Source of the DNA: Sialis fuliginosa
Taxonomy: Eukaryota; Arthropoda; Insecta; Megaloptera; Sialidae
Direction: 5' to 3'
DNA length: 64,000 nucleotides
Assembly: GCA_961205875.1 (NCBI GenBank)
Contig: OY540816.1
Location: 20,842,701-20,906,700, forward strand
The position numbers and the translations under genes were made by a program. A model generated the notes under the pieces. It ran no database searches. It was not told the DNA's origin and saw only the letters and a list, made by a program, of their open reading frames with translations. Numbering within the stretch: position 1 is the stretch's first letter; each line of letters opens with the position of its first letter. This document shows, piece after piece, positions 21,878 through 32,935 of this stretch.

Positions 21878-22559
21878 CTTATTTAATTTTTTGTTTATTT
21901 CAATCCGCATTGAACCAAATATTTTCAACTCTATTTATAAATCTTATAAAGGGACACCAACTTAATGTCACTATAAAATGTTAAGTGAAGCACGTTTATC
22001 TTGAATCCTTAACATTAAAACTCAGCGAAACGTTAAATGCGTAGTGACTGCGACATGTAAAAGTACACGGGATTTAAACATCAAGAGATTAGCAGTGATT
22101 GGTCAATGGATTTTCAAATAAACGTGTCAAAATTCATTCTACATAATACCTCCTAAGATAGAGCCTTATTGCCTTTGACAAAGAATTAAAATTGTTGTTC
22201 GAATACGTGTTAAAATATAGCTATGTTTGTATAAATACTTTAATATATTCATATACCTAGTGAGCCAAAAATCTAACCGATGTTAATCATATTTAAATTT
22301 GCCATGTTTTTAATTAAGAAAGCAATTATGTGATTTTAGTTAGACGATACTTGAATATTAAATAAGAAAAACCAGAGCAGTGCCTAAGGAAAAAATAATA
22401 GGGCAATGCACAAAGTATTATAATTTAACACACTTTCGAGCTGCATAAACAAGCTAAATAGAACTGAATGTTAAAATAACCTCTGTGAAAAACGATACAT
22501 AGAAAAAATTAAAAATCGGTTAGATTATAATCACATATTACTGGAAAAAACGGAGAAAC
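21878..22559. other. Single-copy AT-rich DNA
   Basis: Positions 21,950-22,140 are of higher complexity (for example CAGCGAAACGTTAAATGCGT) without a coding signal or a second copy. Confidence 0.4.
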
Positions 22560-22599
22560 TGTGATTTCTTAGTCACTTAAACTAAAAATATACACCTTA

Positions 22600-22900
22600 A
22601 CCACTCGAAACGTGTTTCGACTTCAGAAGAAATCCTCTTCAGGAGCCTAACAGTCCAAACTGATACAGTCTTGGTCAAACTTATATTTATACTAAAAGGG
22701 CTTATCTCGCTTTAATGATTCTGACCAATCAACTGCAAGGTCTAGAAGGACTGAAGCTGAGATAGGTTTGGTACCACTATTAAAAATTCTAGTCTTATCT
22801 CTCAAAATTTCTAAACTTATTATCGATCTCCTAGTTTGTCCTATGTAACTTTTGTCGCAATTTATGCAGTTAATTTTATAAATACCCGATAAAACGAATT
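22600..22900 (-). mobile_element. Penelope-like element fragment: GIY-YIG end and hammerhead-like motif
   Basis: On the minus strand a frame reads GIYKINCINCDKSYIGQTRR (about 22,890-22,830). This is the start of the GIY-YIG endonuclease domain of Penelope-like retroelements, with the cysteine pair that family usually carries before YIGQT. The frame continues about 45 codons and ends. Downstream at 22,642-22,614 comes a hammerhead-like core: CTGAAGA, a 17-nt stem-loop, GAAAC. The reverse transcriptase part is absent. Confidence 0.8.
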
Positions 22901-22985
22901 AAATGGAAAATCGGGTATTTATAAAATTCACTGCTTAAATTGCGACAAAAGTTACATAGGACAAACTAGGAGATCGATAAACATT
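22901..22985 (+). mobile_element. Second GIY-YIG fragment, inverted relative to the first
   Basis: CGGGTATTTATAAAATTCAC to GACAAACTAGGAGATCGATA repeats on the plus strand what the previous entry carries on the minus strand, with few differences, about 15 bases away. One base change creates a stop in the cysteine motif. This is a head-to-head pair of fragments. Confidence 0.85.
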
Positions 22986-22992
22986 ACATTTA

Positions 22993-23122
22993 AATGCGGA
23001 TCCTGGGGGGTCTTGGGTGACATGATGCCCCCCCCAAAACTCAAAAGAAAACGTAAATTAAATAAAAAAAATCTATTTCACAGACCATGATCCCCCCAGT
23101 TTTAAATCTAGATCCGCGCCTG
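22993..23122. mobile_element. Short hAT-like MITE with GCGGATC termini
   Basis: The left end is ATGCGGATCCTGGGGGGTC. The right end is the complement of CAGGCGCGGATCTAGATTT. About 130 bp. A related left end is at 61,754. Confidence 0.65.
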
Positions 23123-23499
23123 ATATACAGCATCATTGATCTAGTTATATGTATTTCATTCTACAAATGTACTAGCCGATGTCAACAATACCAAATAATA
23201 ATTGAAAGTTTTTAGTTCAGTAATGCATTGGCATTATTGTGCAGCATTCCGACGATCAGGTGTGCGCTGGGTATTATTTGTCGCGTGCACGACAATGCGC
23301 CGGAAGTCGGGCCATTGTCAGCGCGCACCGCGATTGTTTCAAATTGTGAAAAAACCATACAGCTGATCACGTAGCACTAATCTTTGCCCGATCCGCGTTA
23401 CGTTTTTCTCCGATTTGCAGGGCCGGTCTCAGTCAAAAATAAAAACCTGTAAAAAATATAGAGGTAAAAAAACATAGTAGAACATTTGTTCATACACCA
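23123..23499. promoter_or_regulatory. Single-copy DNA with a CpG-rich core, candidate regulatory
   Basis: The core 23,230-23,405 is rich in CpG (TCGCGTGCACGACAATGCGC, CAGCGCGCACCGCGATTG, GATCCGCGTTACG). No coding frame spans it and it has no copy in the window. A GCAGGGCCGGTCTCAG motif at 23,419 may be a transposon end. Regulatory role is inference. Confidence 0.3.
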
Positions 23500-23572
23500 A
23501 AAGTTTATCCAAACTGACGCGGCTTACACCTAGAAGCCAAAATCCATATCAAGATCACCGCGGAAGCCTTGT
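23500..23572 (+). mobile_element. Penelope-like terminal fragment
   Basis: GACGCGGCTTACACCTAGAA then CATATCAAGATCACCGCGGA and AGCCTTG. The same phrases occur at 27,590-27,705 and in part at 33,765-33,795. Confidence 0.55.
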
Positions 23573-23599
23573 TATAGTACACATTACTTTTTTTTTTAA

Positions 23600-23745
23600 A
23601 TTTATCTGCATATTTTTTTCTTCAAAATATCTCAGTAACGACGTATATTACAGGAAAATTGTATATAACCTTTTTTGTAGAGTATTAAATTTTCTATAAA
23701 AAAGGTTATTATAACTTTTCACTAAAATATTCCCTTATAGTATTT
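23600..23745 (-). mobile_element. Diverged family B internal fragment
   Basis: TTCAAAATATCTCAGTAACG, CCTTTTTTGTAGAGTATTAA and AAAATATTCCCTTA follow the order at 39,125-39,240 of the full copy, with many differences, so it is an older insertion. Confidence 0.6.
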
Positions 23746-25827
23746 TATTTAGTACAAAGAAGCAAATGTGAAATCACTGTATATTTTTTTTACTTTACTA
23801 TAAATACAATCGTGTTTATTTTTGTTTTATGCATCCAACGAAGAGAGTCGCGGGGAGGGGGGGCTCAGGACTATCCAAAATGGAGGTGACTCACTGAAAA
23901 TCTTGGCTCAGGAGCCCGAGATAAGATATTGGGGCCATGAATTGCATATTAGCTTTTTGCATTAGGTTGCAAGTCCACCTCTGGTGACTTCATTTTAGTC
24001 TTTGTTGGTCTTTAGCTGCTACACCGTAGGTGGCTGTGCATTGATTGTTATTGTCTCGTTCGCGGGCGTTTCATTATTTAAAGGTTTTTCGTCGAATTAA
24101 CAACTGGGTGATACATTTGTTTAGTTTGGAGTTTAAGGACTTCTTGTTTTGTTTATTTTACTTTGAGCAACCACTTGTGTGTTATTTCTTTAAATATTGT
24201 ATATGTATTTCAAATCAGTTTACTGATTTTTAAGTATATGGGTTAACTTAAGTAGGTCAGAGTAGCTGGTATTGTTTTATAAATAAAAGTATTGATTTTT
24301 AGATTTTAACCGCATAAGTTAAGATATATTTGGGTGGTCTATGACCCTTGAGGTCCACACAACCAACTTCCCAACATGGGATGACTATAAATACTTGAAT
24401 ACTGATTATTTATTGTTCCATATAGTTTATTTGAATACATTTTTAAATATTTATAGGTATAAACAATTTTAATGGAATTTGTCAGAAATAAAACTCACCT
24501 TTGTATTATGAATACTAGTTTTCTAATATCCTAATGTCAATTATATAATACATATTTTTAGAATAACTAATTTGACAATTTGAATTAAATTGCATTTGAT
24601 TTCAAGGCAACATGAATTGTAGACTTATTAATTAGTATTTAAAATTCAAATCTTGAAGGTGGTTTTTACCCAAAAAATACTGAAATAAAAAAAATCCTTT
24701 AAAAAATCTCATCAAAATCGGTTTAGTAATTTTCGTGTCAAGAAACTACAGATAAAACCTAAATAAAAGCTATAAAAAGACTGGGAAAGTATAGACAATT
24801 TTATTGATGATGCATTATAAAAATCAAATTAGTAATTAAATATATATTTAACACATGGCTAATTTGCAATTATTTTTATAATTCTAACGAATGCACGGTA
24901 TATAATTTCACTTTTTACATTACATTACCTTCCAATAATATTCTGTTACAAATAATTAACAATTTAATATGCAACCGATAGAGAGAAAAAATCTTTAATA
25001 ATCTAGGCTTCCTAACCACTAATTTATTTCTCAACGTGTGGGTAAAAAAAGTGCCTCTAAACAATCATACAAGTGCTGAATTTTTCTGTCTCCAAAGCAA
25101 CTGAAACAAGATAATGCTGAGAACCAATAGCTTGCGGTAGAAATCGCTCAATCCAAGCCTACTGGGTAAAACAAATGCCTACCGACATTCAGTAAAACGA
25201 GACAAAGGTATCCTTCCCACAGCCACCTCCAATAAGCCCATCTCTCTTTCTAATCGCTATGCATTAATTAAGTAATAAGCGACTAGATCTAAACAACTTG
25301 AAGATGTATTAAACAAAGACAACATATCGGAAATATTAATAAACCATATGCTTTATCTCTTTTTCTAATGTTTGTATAATTCAACCCTGAACGTCGATAT
25401 TCAGTTACATGGGTATCTAGATTTAAAATCAGGTAATTTAGTTGAGATTTCGATTTGACGTGTGGTGGATAAGGAAAGGTGTATGTTTTTGTATGGGGTT
25501 TGAATATGGGTGTCTCTTTTTGTGGGAGGCTGGGGTTGAATTTGAACGTTAACTGTTGTGATCTGTATCACTTATAGGTAAATGGATTGACATAACTACC
25601 TAAGTGAAAATGGTACAGTATCATATACACGGTGGCAGTCATGCAGCCAAGTATTGAATGTCTATCTGATATGCATGGGTTATTTTCGAATTAACACAGT
25701 GAATCTATTGAATTGCTATTGATAATAAATTACATACATATCTGTTGTGACAGAATGTATTTAATTACAGAGGTAATAGGAAATATTTCTCGATGATTTG
25801 AGAACAATTTATGTAAGAACTATAGCG
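23746..25827. other. Long intergenic stretch without recognised gene
   Basis: Mostly AT-rich. Less AT-rich patches at 23,830-24,060 (GAGAGTCGCGGGGAGG, TCAGGAGCCCGAGATAAG) and 25,070-25,260 have no copies in the window and no convincing frame. The 62-codon frame at 24,045-24,233 has no motif. Confidence 0.4.
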
Positions 25828-26475
25828 CATTGGACCCGGTACTACCCGCAAAATCTTAGTGACCTAAAATATTCAATATGCCCACAACACACAAATTATA
25901 TACCTAAACCTTACCAATTCATTAGTGAAAAGCGGAATAAAATCTGTTCAGTAGTTACTGAGAAAATCGTGTAAAATTATATTTTCAAACTCCCAGGAAA
26001 CGCCAGATCTCGTCTTAGAATTTGTATGAAAATCAAAAAATAAATAGATTTGCAACAATCATAATCAGTTTCGATATTTTACGTGGAAGTGAAATGTTTC
26101 TTTATATTTTTTCAATTTTCAGTCAATATATGTATGTAGGTATTTCAAAATATTTAATTGTTAACGTGTGTAAAAAATCATCAAATTTGTTCGACAAAAT
26201 TTTTAATAGAAATTTTTATAGAAATATTGAAACCGTAAATTATAAAATTCTGTATTCCATTAGGTACTATGTTTTTATATACCTAAATGACAGTTCTTGC
26301 TGTGACATTATAGAAACAAAATACGACTTGATAAAGATTTTTTGAGTCTTTTGATGTTAAATCTTAGATTTTCAAAAAAATATTAATAGCCACGATACTG
26401 CACAGAAAAATTATCCAATTATTGGTGAAAACTACATTGAAATCGGTTCAGTAATTCGGATATATATATAGAGAT
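25828..26475 (+). mobile_element. SINE-like family E copy
   Basis: The head is GCGCATTGGACCCGGTACTA, followed by CATGCCCACAACACACAAAT, TTCATTAGTGAAAAG and GTTCAGTAGTTACTGAGAAA. The tail has CTTTTGATGTTAAATCTTAG, GAAATCGGTTCAGTAATTC and a TATATATA run. It matches 46,204-46,655 end to end. Confidence 0.8.
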
Positions 26476-26599
26476 TAGGGTCGATCCAGACTGTCGAGCT
26501 GGTCTCGCTCCAATCAAATATAAATAAACAATAAACAATGAAATCATATAGGTATTTCGGATCTCACTCCGATACAGATAAGTCCAGTGGCACCCATAG
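26476..26599. other. Short single-copy spacer
   Basis: Nothing recognisable. Confidence 0.4.
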
Positions 26600-26735
26600 C
26601 AGTGTAACCAACAGGGGGCAAGGGGGCCTGGCCCCTCCGAAGTATTGTAACCAACGAAAGGCCAAATGCTTATACCATATAATATTTATATAAAAAAAAA
26701 ATCCTTTCCTTAAAAAAATTCTGGCTACGCCACTG
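26600..26735 (+). mobile_element. hAT-like MITE
   Basis: The left end CAGTGTAACCAACAGGGGGC and the right end (complement of CAGTGGCGTAGCCAGAATT) form the familiar CAGTGGCGTARCCAG terminus. The interior is GGGGGCCTGGCCCC then AT-rich. No clear 8-bp duplication was found. Confidence 0.65.
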
Positions 26736-27589
26736 ACTTCTACATGTTTTTTTTAATGCACAGCAAAGATTTAGAACCGCTGTAAAGTACTACAATTTCC
26801 ATTAAATATAACAATAATAAATTAACACAATAATTATATTTTAATATGAGTAGTAATTTTCTTGTAATATTTATTTTTTAATGTTTTGAGTATCAGAGTT
26901 TATGATGCGTAACGAACATTTTCTTTTTATTATTATTTTATTCAAATGATTCGTGTACTTGTGTGTTACAAACACGATTCCATTTATCATTTTTATTTAT
27001 CATATAATTATGTAATGCATTTTTTAAATAACCTTTAATTTATTGTTTAATTGCTCGATTGTTTTTTTATGTATTTTTTAATTTAATTTAGGAAATAATA
27101 TTATATATATTTAGGAAATCTTGCATGGTTTCTGAATATAACCCGCGTCGTTTTGATCTATATTGTAGTGCATTTAAAAAAAAACAGTCTGTGAATTTCC
27201 GGAAAATTGTTTATTAATGTCTAAATCAGTCACGAATTATTTATTTTTAAATGTCATTATCAGAGCGTCCCCTCCTCTAATTTCTAAACTATCCATTCAA
27301 AAAATCTTTAAAAATTCCAGAATGAACACTAGCAAAAATAATTTATGAAACAAATTTTACAAATCATAATGACAACAGAATTCTGTCATATTCGTGCCCA
27401 ACACGCACTTGGCCGTTTTATTGTTATATGGATTTACTAACAATAAGTCTGAAAACTGAAGATAACCACTAGAATTTACGTCGCAATTGAATTAATTAAA
27501 AAAGCTACTTTTGATTAGTTAAAGTCCTTGTAGAATCCTTAAATTAATTACGTACATATACAAAACGAATAATTAAATTCAGAACAACA
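26736..27589. other. AT-rich DNA, no gene
   Basis: I see nothing that can be supported on either strand. Confidence 0.5.
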
Positions 27590-27705
27590 AGTCTTGAGGC
27601 TTCCGCGGTGATCTTGATATGGTTTTTGGCTTCTGGTTGTTGTCCATGTCATTGGCCGATAACACGACCAAATCGACGCGGCTTACACTCAGAAGCCAAG
27701 AGGTA
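27590..27705 (+). mobile_element. Penelope-like terminal fragment folded as an inverted repeat
   Basis: TTGGCTTCTGG at 27,628 pairs with TCAGAAGCCAA at about 27,690, enclosing ATTGGCCGATAACACGACC and GACGCGGCTTACAC. The same phrases flank the hammerhead-like core at 33,8xx, but here the core boxes are missing. Confidence 0.6.
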
Positions 27706-27718
27706 AATTCAGAACAAG

Positions 27719-27818
27719 CAGGGCCTTAACTACCACCTAAAGTTATGGTCAAAAATATTCTGAGGGCCCCTTGGGCACCTCTTGCCCCGGGGCTCCCGAG
27801 CCTCTAGTTACGGTCCTG
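27719..27818 (+). mobile_element. 100-bp hAT-like MITE
   Basis: CAGGGCCTTAACTACCACC at the left and the complement of CAGGACCGTAACTAGAGGC at the right. The interior is GC-rich (GGGCCCCTTGGGCACC, CCCCGGGGCTCCCGAG). Too short to encode anything. Confidence 0.8.
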
Positions 27819-28155
27819 TCAACTAGTCCATCATGAATTCAACTAACATTAATTTACTATGTTCATCGGTTGTCTTTTATGAAATTAAAACCATACACTT
27901 TGTTGCATCGCAATTGCAATATTCCCAGATGGTGTGTAACAATAATAACATCTGAGTAGGCTGTGAGAAATAAAAACATACAAACGACAGCGCCGCGCAC
28001 CCAATTATTGCTTCCATCAACTCGACTGCGTCTAATCTATGCCAACTTTGCTCACGTTTATATGTGTGAATGTGTACACGATAAAGTGAACTGGGATCCT
28101 GGCAAATAATACGTTTAAACCAAAGATTAGTGTCTGATATTCAAGGTATATAAAG
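27819..28155. other. Single-copy DNA
   Basis: A modest GC-richer patch lies at 27,980-28,035 (GACAGCGCCGCGCACCC). No gene. Confidence 0.35.
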
Positions 28156-28235
28156 ACAGGACCGGATTTAGTGGGGGGGGGGGGCGAACCAGGACGACCG
28201 CCGGGGGCGCCAGGCCAGGTCGGGCGGCGCACAAT
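28156..28235 (+). mobile_element. GC-rich hAT-like terminus
   Basis: GACAGGACCGGATTTAGTGG, then a G run and CGCCGGGGGCGCCAGG. The composition and head resemble CAGGRCCGG-type MITEs. No matching right end identified. Confidence 0.45.
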
Positions 28236-28444
28236 GAAGCATAAGTCACTTTTTTGGTTGAAATCAGTGTAAAGGCTGTAATTTTTGAGTACACTTTTTT
28301 TTTATCTTTTAATTTTTTATCGATCGGTTAAACCCGATTAAGTTAAATATAAACATTGTTAATTTGTTAAAAAAAAACGATTTTTTGATAGCTGCTAACT
28401 AACAAATACTAATTCTGCAACCCAGAAAACCTTTAATAAGGTAT

Positions 28445-28625
28445 TAGCTGAGATACTAACTAATCAACTTATTTGTTGATTTATCAATTTTAATTTGTTC
28501 ATAATAGGGGAAGGAGGTCTCGAGGGCCTTAGGGCATTTGATAGTCTTAAAGTTAATGATGTAAGCTATATTTAAAAAAAAGTTTGAGTCTGTAGGATCG
28601 CGCCAAGCTGAAATATGAATTATTC
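28445..28625 (-). repeat. Single diverged relative of the 184-bp satellite monomer
   Basis: Shares the order of the array at 51.7-53.4 kb: TTTTAATTTGTT, GGGGAAGGAG, AGTCTTAAAGTTAATGATGT with AAGCTA, TTTGAGTCTGT and ATCGCGCCAAGCTGA. Differences are many. It lies directly beside a family B copy, as the array does. Confidence 0.7.
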
Positions 28626-28652
28626 TAAGACCGGCACTGTATAAAGACAAGG

Positions 28653-28930
28653 TAGTTGAAAAAATAAATATTTTGGGATGTCTTACTTTTTTGATGATTT
28701 TGAAATGGAACCATCCAACCAAGTTTCATTAATATCGGTTCAGTGGATCATGAGTTATGCGTGTGACAAGGATTCAAGGAATAGACAGACAGACAGACAC
28801 GGAACGAAAAGTGTTTGTCTTGACTGAAACGGAAAGATCAATTTAAAATTTTGAAATCGGAGTACAATTTTTTTATTTCATTCTAAAACGATCACAAAGC
28901 TTCTCGTATCTTCGAAATTGCGAGGAAGCA
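28653..28930 (+). mobile_element. Family B copy, hairpin-end half
   Basis: From GTTGAAAAAATAAATATTTT through TTGATGATTTTGAAATGG, TATCGGTTCAGTGGATCATG, (ACAG)n, AACGAAAAGTGTTTGTC to the hairpin GCTTCTCGTATCTTCG and CGAGGAAGC. Confidence 0.85.
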
Positions 28931-29344
28931 AAATGTAAATATACATTTTTTATGACGATAGTAAAAATTTTTTGTTATAATTTAATTTATTTTAGACCCT
29001 AAAAATTACAACAAAAAATATTAGTCAAGGATCCCACCTACACAATGAGGTGAGAATTTAAACACAATCTAGAGGGCGTGAAGGGGGGGAAGGGGGTAAC
29101 ATAGCGCTGCTGTTTTATACAGAGAGAGATCGAGTGACAAGCGGTTTGATTGATGAACCCGTTCAGTAATTACATACACATTATTAACTATTTATGTCCA
29201 ATCCTTCTGCGCGTTCACCCTCTTTCACCCCCTCACGGCTCCTTCGGATATTAGACGCCAACGTGTGACATGGCTTCAACAGCGAAATATACTTATACTG
29301 ATCGTGGATTATATTTTGTTTTAGTACCTACTTGAATTTGCTTT
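28931..29344. other. Single-copy DNA
   Basis: Positions 29,030-29,290 are less AT-rich (GAGGGCGTGAAGGGGGGGAA, CACCCCCTCACGGCTCC). No coding frame. Confidence 0.35.
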
Positions 29345-30410
29345 TCTTTGTTTATAGCTAACTCAACTATAAAGTGATTAGGATGTATTTTACACCAACT
29401 TTAAGAAAAACTAAATTAAAAATTGTATATTTCTTGAAGACTGTCATTCAGTGGCGAGGCGTGAAATTTTTAATAAGGGAAGCATATTTTGCCAATCCTC
29501 TCCCTCCTATTAACAAAAAAAAAACTAGTTATGAAACACCTTAAGTTCAAGCTTTTACTTTTTTAAATAAATTCTTATATATTTATATAGTAACTAAATG
29601 ATTCTACGTCTTATTTTCTTGTATTTTAGTCGATATTTGTAAGGTTATTTCACTAAAAAATTTAGAATTTTTGATTTCGTTATAAGTATGTTTATTGTAT
29701 AGAAAATGACGTGAAAAGTTGTTTGTTTCAAACCGCAGGTCTGTATCTCAAACCGTTCTCGAGATATAGCATCTCAAAGTTTTAGTTTTTTCAAATTTTT
29801 GGAGAAAAAAGGTCATAACTTTTGAACGCGTGGTCGGAATTGATTTTAGTTGACGGATTTGAAATCAGCGTGTCAAAATCTATATAATGACATGTATAAT
29901 ACTTTAAAATCCGACAAAAAAAATTTGGTCAAAAATCGACATTTTTTTAAGGTATACCCCTTTGAATTTTTTCGATTTTTCGCGAAAATTTTTTTTTCGA
30001 GTTTTAAAGTATTATACATGTCATTATATAGATTTTGACACGCTGATTCCAAATCCGTCAACTAAAATCAATTCCGACCACGCGTTCAAAAGTTATGGCC
30101 TTTTTTCTCCAAAAATTTGAAAAAACTAAAACTTTGAGAGGCTATATCTCGAGAACGGTTTGAGATACAGACCTGCGGTTTGAACAGTTCAACTTTTCAC
30201 GTCATTTTCTATACAATAAACATACTTTTAACGAAATCGCAAATTCTAAATTTTTTAGTGAAATTTCCTACAGTGAACTTCAACTCGTCATACAAATATC
30301 GACTAAAATACAAGAAAATAAGACGTAGAATCATTTAGTTGCTATATAAATATATAAGAATTTTTTTAAAAAAGTAAAAGCTTGAACTTAAGGTGTTTCA
30401 TAATTATTTT
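29345..30410 (+). mobile_element. Long palindromic element, copy 2
   Basis: Arms of about 430 bp meet at about 29,956. Arm blocks match copy 1 closely. The outermost arm sequence is TAGTTATGAAACACCTTAAG (29,525) and its complement near 30,400. The left flank 29,345-29,520 (AGCTAACTCAACTATAAAG to GGCGAGGCGTGAAATTTTTA) corresponds to the right flank of copy 1. Confidence 0.95.
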
Positions 30411-31257
30411 TCAATATCCTAAACAATAATTTCACAATCCACGTGAGCGAAGTAAATATATAAAGATGGAATTGAAAAGCTTCTGATATTACATAATTCT
30501 TATAATTTGGTGGAAGTTTGCAGCTTTAAGCTCAATATAAACCATTTTATATTATACTGATCATTTGTGAGGGTAAGTTCTGTATTTCTCCCTTAAATAT
30601 CACCACAATAACTGACCACAGTAACATAAATAATTAATCACCAATTGTCAATCATGTTTCATGACATTTAACGTATTTTTTTCTATCAGAGTGTTGATAA
30701 ATCCATACCAATTAATTTTACATGTGCAGGTGTACCAACACAACAAATGATCCTGGTAAAAACTTAACAGGCCAAATATCGTAGCAGGTGAAAAGTATAA
30801 AAGAAATTATGAAAGATATCTCTCAAATTTCATAAAAAAAAGAAAAATATTGTGTAAAAAAGAAAAGATGTAAACTTAATCTTATTTTTAATGTTTAGAA
30901 ATAATTGAGTCGTTATCCTTTTGGGTGTTTTGGGTTTTTTTTAATGATTATATTTACGATTTGTTTCATTTATTTATCATTTGATTGCAATTTTTTTAGT
31001 AACTTGGGGAAATTATAATTTAAAATGTGCTGATCGAAATTTGAAATGAAACCCCATAATTTCCGTTCTGAAGCCAAATAAATTATTTTTAGAATTTTTT
31101 AAATTTATAAAAAAAAAAACTGCCGAAACAAAAACTTAAAGAAAGTCACAAAGAATTGTAATTCTTTAAGTAATTCCAACATTTTTTATTATTTGCAATT
31201 TTTTCTAAAATAAGAGATATAACTAAAATAAACATAAAATGTTTCGATGCCCCCACC
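30411..31257. other. AT-rich DNA
   Basis: CCACGTGAGCGAAG at 30,440 is a reversed family C head fragment. Otherwise nothing recognisable. Confidence 0.45.
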
Positions 31258-31725
31258 CCCTTAGTGAAATTTTATTCCGTTCTAGATGAAAGTTCCCCTC
31301 TACCCCTTCTCTTCTAGATTCAACACAGGATTTTATGTTAACTGTCATTTTTTTAAACATTAAAAAGTTTTTTATCATCTTAAAAAAAATGATAAAAAAT
31401 AAATATACCTATAGTGACACTTTATTTCACTGTAGATGAAAGCCCCCCCCCCCCCTACCCCCTATCTCTACCCTCCTAGATTCAACACAGGATTTTATGT
31501 TAACTGTCATTATTTTAATTTAAAATTAAAGTTTTTTATCAATTCTTAAAAAAATTATAAAAAATAAAAATAGATACCTATAGTGAAATTTTATTTCGCT
31601 GTAGATGAAAGCCTCCCCCCCCCCCCTCCTACCCCTACCCTCCTAGATTCAACACAGGTTTTTATGTTAACTGTCATATTTTTTTTAACATTAAAAAGTT
31701 TTTTATCAATTCTTAAAAAAAATAT
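31258..31725 (+). repeat. Tandem repeat, three units of 150-170 bp with C-rich core
   Basis: TAGATGAAAG occurs at 31,283, 31,433 and 31,602. Each is followed by a C run, TACCC, CCTAGATTCAACACAGG, TTTTATGTTAACTGTCAT and an AT tract. Length differences lie mainly in the C run and the A/T tract. Confidence 0.9.
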
Positions 31726-32289
31726 ATATATTTTAAAAAGTTTAATTTAAAACTAAACTCAATTTTTACTGCATTAAAATTGACGTAGGTACATAGTAGG
31801 TAGGTATTACATGTTTTAAAATAAAAACACATCAAATCTATGACATGTAGTACAGGAGGAAAAATATAATATCAAAGGCGTTTGTGAGGAGGCGCTGAAA
31901 AATCTAATCAGATTGCATTGGCGTGGAAAAAAATTTAAATTAGATCTTGTTAGGTATACTTACTTGTCGTTTACATGACGTCATCAGATCACAGACTACT
32001 AGATACGTGTGATAACGTATAAATAAATAAAAATGAAAACACGCTTTGTGAAAATTGATGAAAATATAAAAGAGAAAAAATTACAGAATATTGTGTTCAA
32101 AGGTGGATTCAGTAATGGAAGTAATTATTGCAGATATATTAAGTTTTGTTAAATTTGATATGTGTTCATAGTAGAATAAAAGTAGAGAAAAATTATGTTG
32201 ATATTAAAATGGAAGGCATTTTTATTTTGAAATTGATGAATGTATTGCGTAGAAAGCAATACAACTTTTATCTTAAACAATTTCCCAAA
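31726..32289. other. AT-rich DNA with one complex patch
   Basis: Positions 31,870-31,995 contain GGCGTTTGTGAGGAGGCGC and a perfect TGACGTCA at 31,977. No gene. Confidence 0.35.
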
Positions 32290-32935
32290 TTTCAAAATTT
32301 ACAAGAGTAAACATCCGTTTCCGGTTTTAAGCACGTCTTAAAAAAAAAAATCTTCAGAGCCAAAAATTTATTATAAATATTAAATTTTACCCTTCTACGA
32401 TTTGTCGTTTTTGAGTTACATCTACCGATACACAGACATCATGTTGAAAATTGTCAGAACGGATTCAGATAAGGTCAAAATGGATATTTCCCTCAAAATT
32501 TCGAATTCGAAAAAAAAAACGTTTTTACAATACTTATACCTACTTAAACATAATATGGTCGTATAAGAAAGTTAAAATCAAATACAGAAAAGTTATAAAA
32601 TATGTATTTTATTTTTTATTTGAATTCTTATTCAATTAATAGATACTGCATCAAAATTTCGAATTAAAAAAAAAGTTTTTACAATACTTATACTTAAAAA
32701 TAATATGGTCGTATAAGAAAGTTAAAATCAAATACAGAAAAGTTATAAAATATGTAGTTATTTTATTTTTTATTTGAATTCTTATTCAATTAATAGATAC
32801 TGCATCAAAATTTCGAATTAAAAAAAAGTTTTTACAATACTTATATTTAAACATAATATGGGCGTATAAGAAAGTTAAAATCAAATTATAAAATATGTAT
32901 AAAACACAATTTATTCAATTATTAAATACTCATTA
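32290..32935 (+). repeat. Family G tail with tandem expansion (about 156 bp, 2.8 units)
   Basis: The head (AAACATCCGTTTCCGGTTTT, CACAGACATCATGTTGAAAA, GTCAGAACGGATTCAG) matches 58,640-58,800. From TCAAAATTTCGAATT the sequence repeats at 32,493, 32,651 and 32,805, each unit with TATGGTCGTATAAGAAAGTT. Confidence 0.85.

Noticed and set aside
28032-28232. 66-codon minus-strand frame with a Pro/Gly-rich start
   Set aside because: The G+C-rich part is a transposon end with a G run; no splice or domain support.
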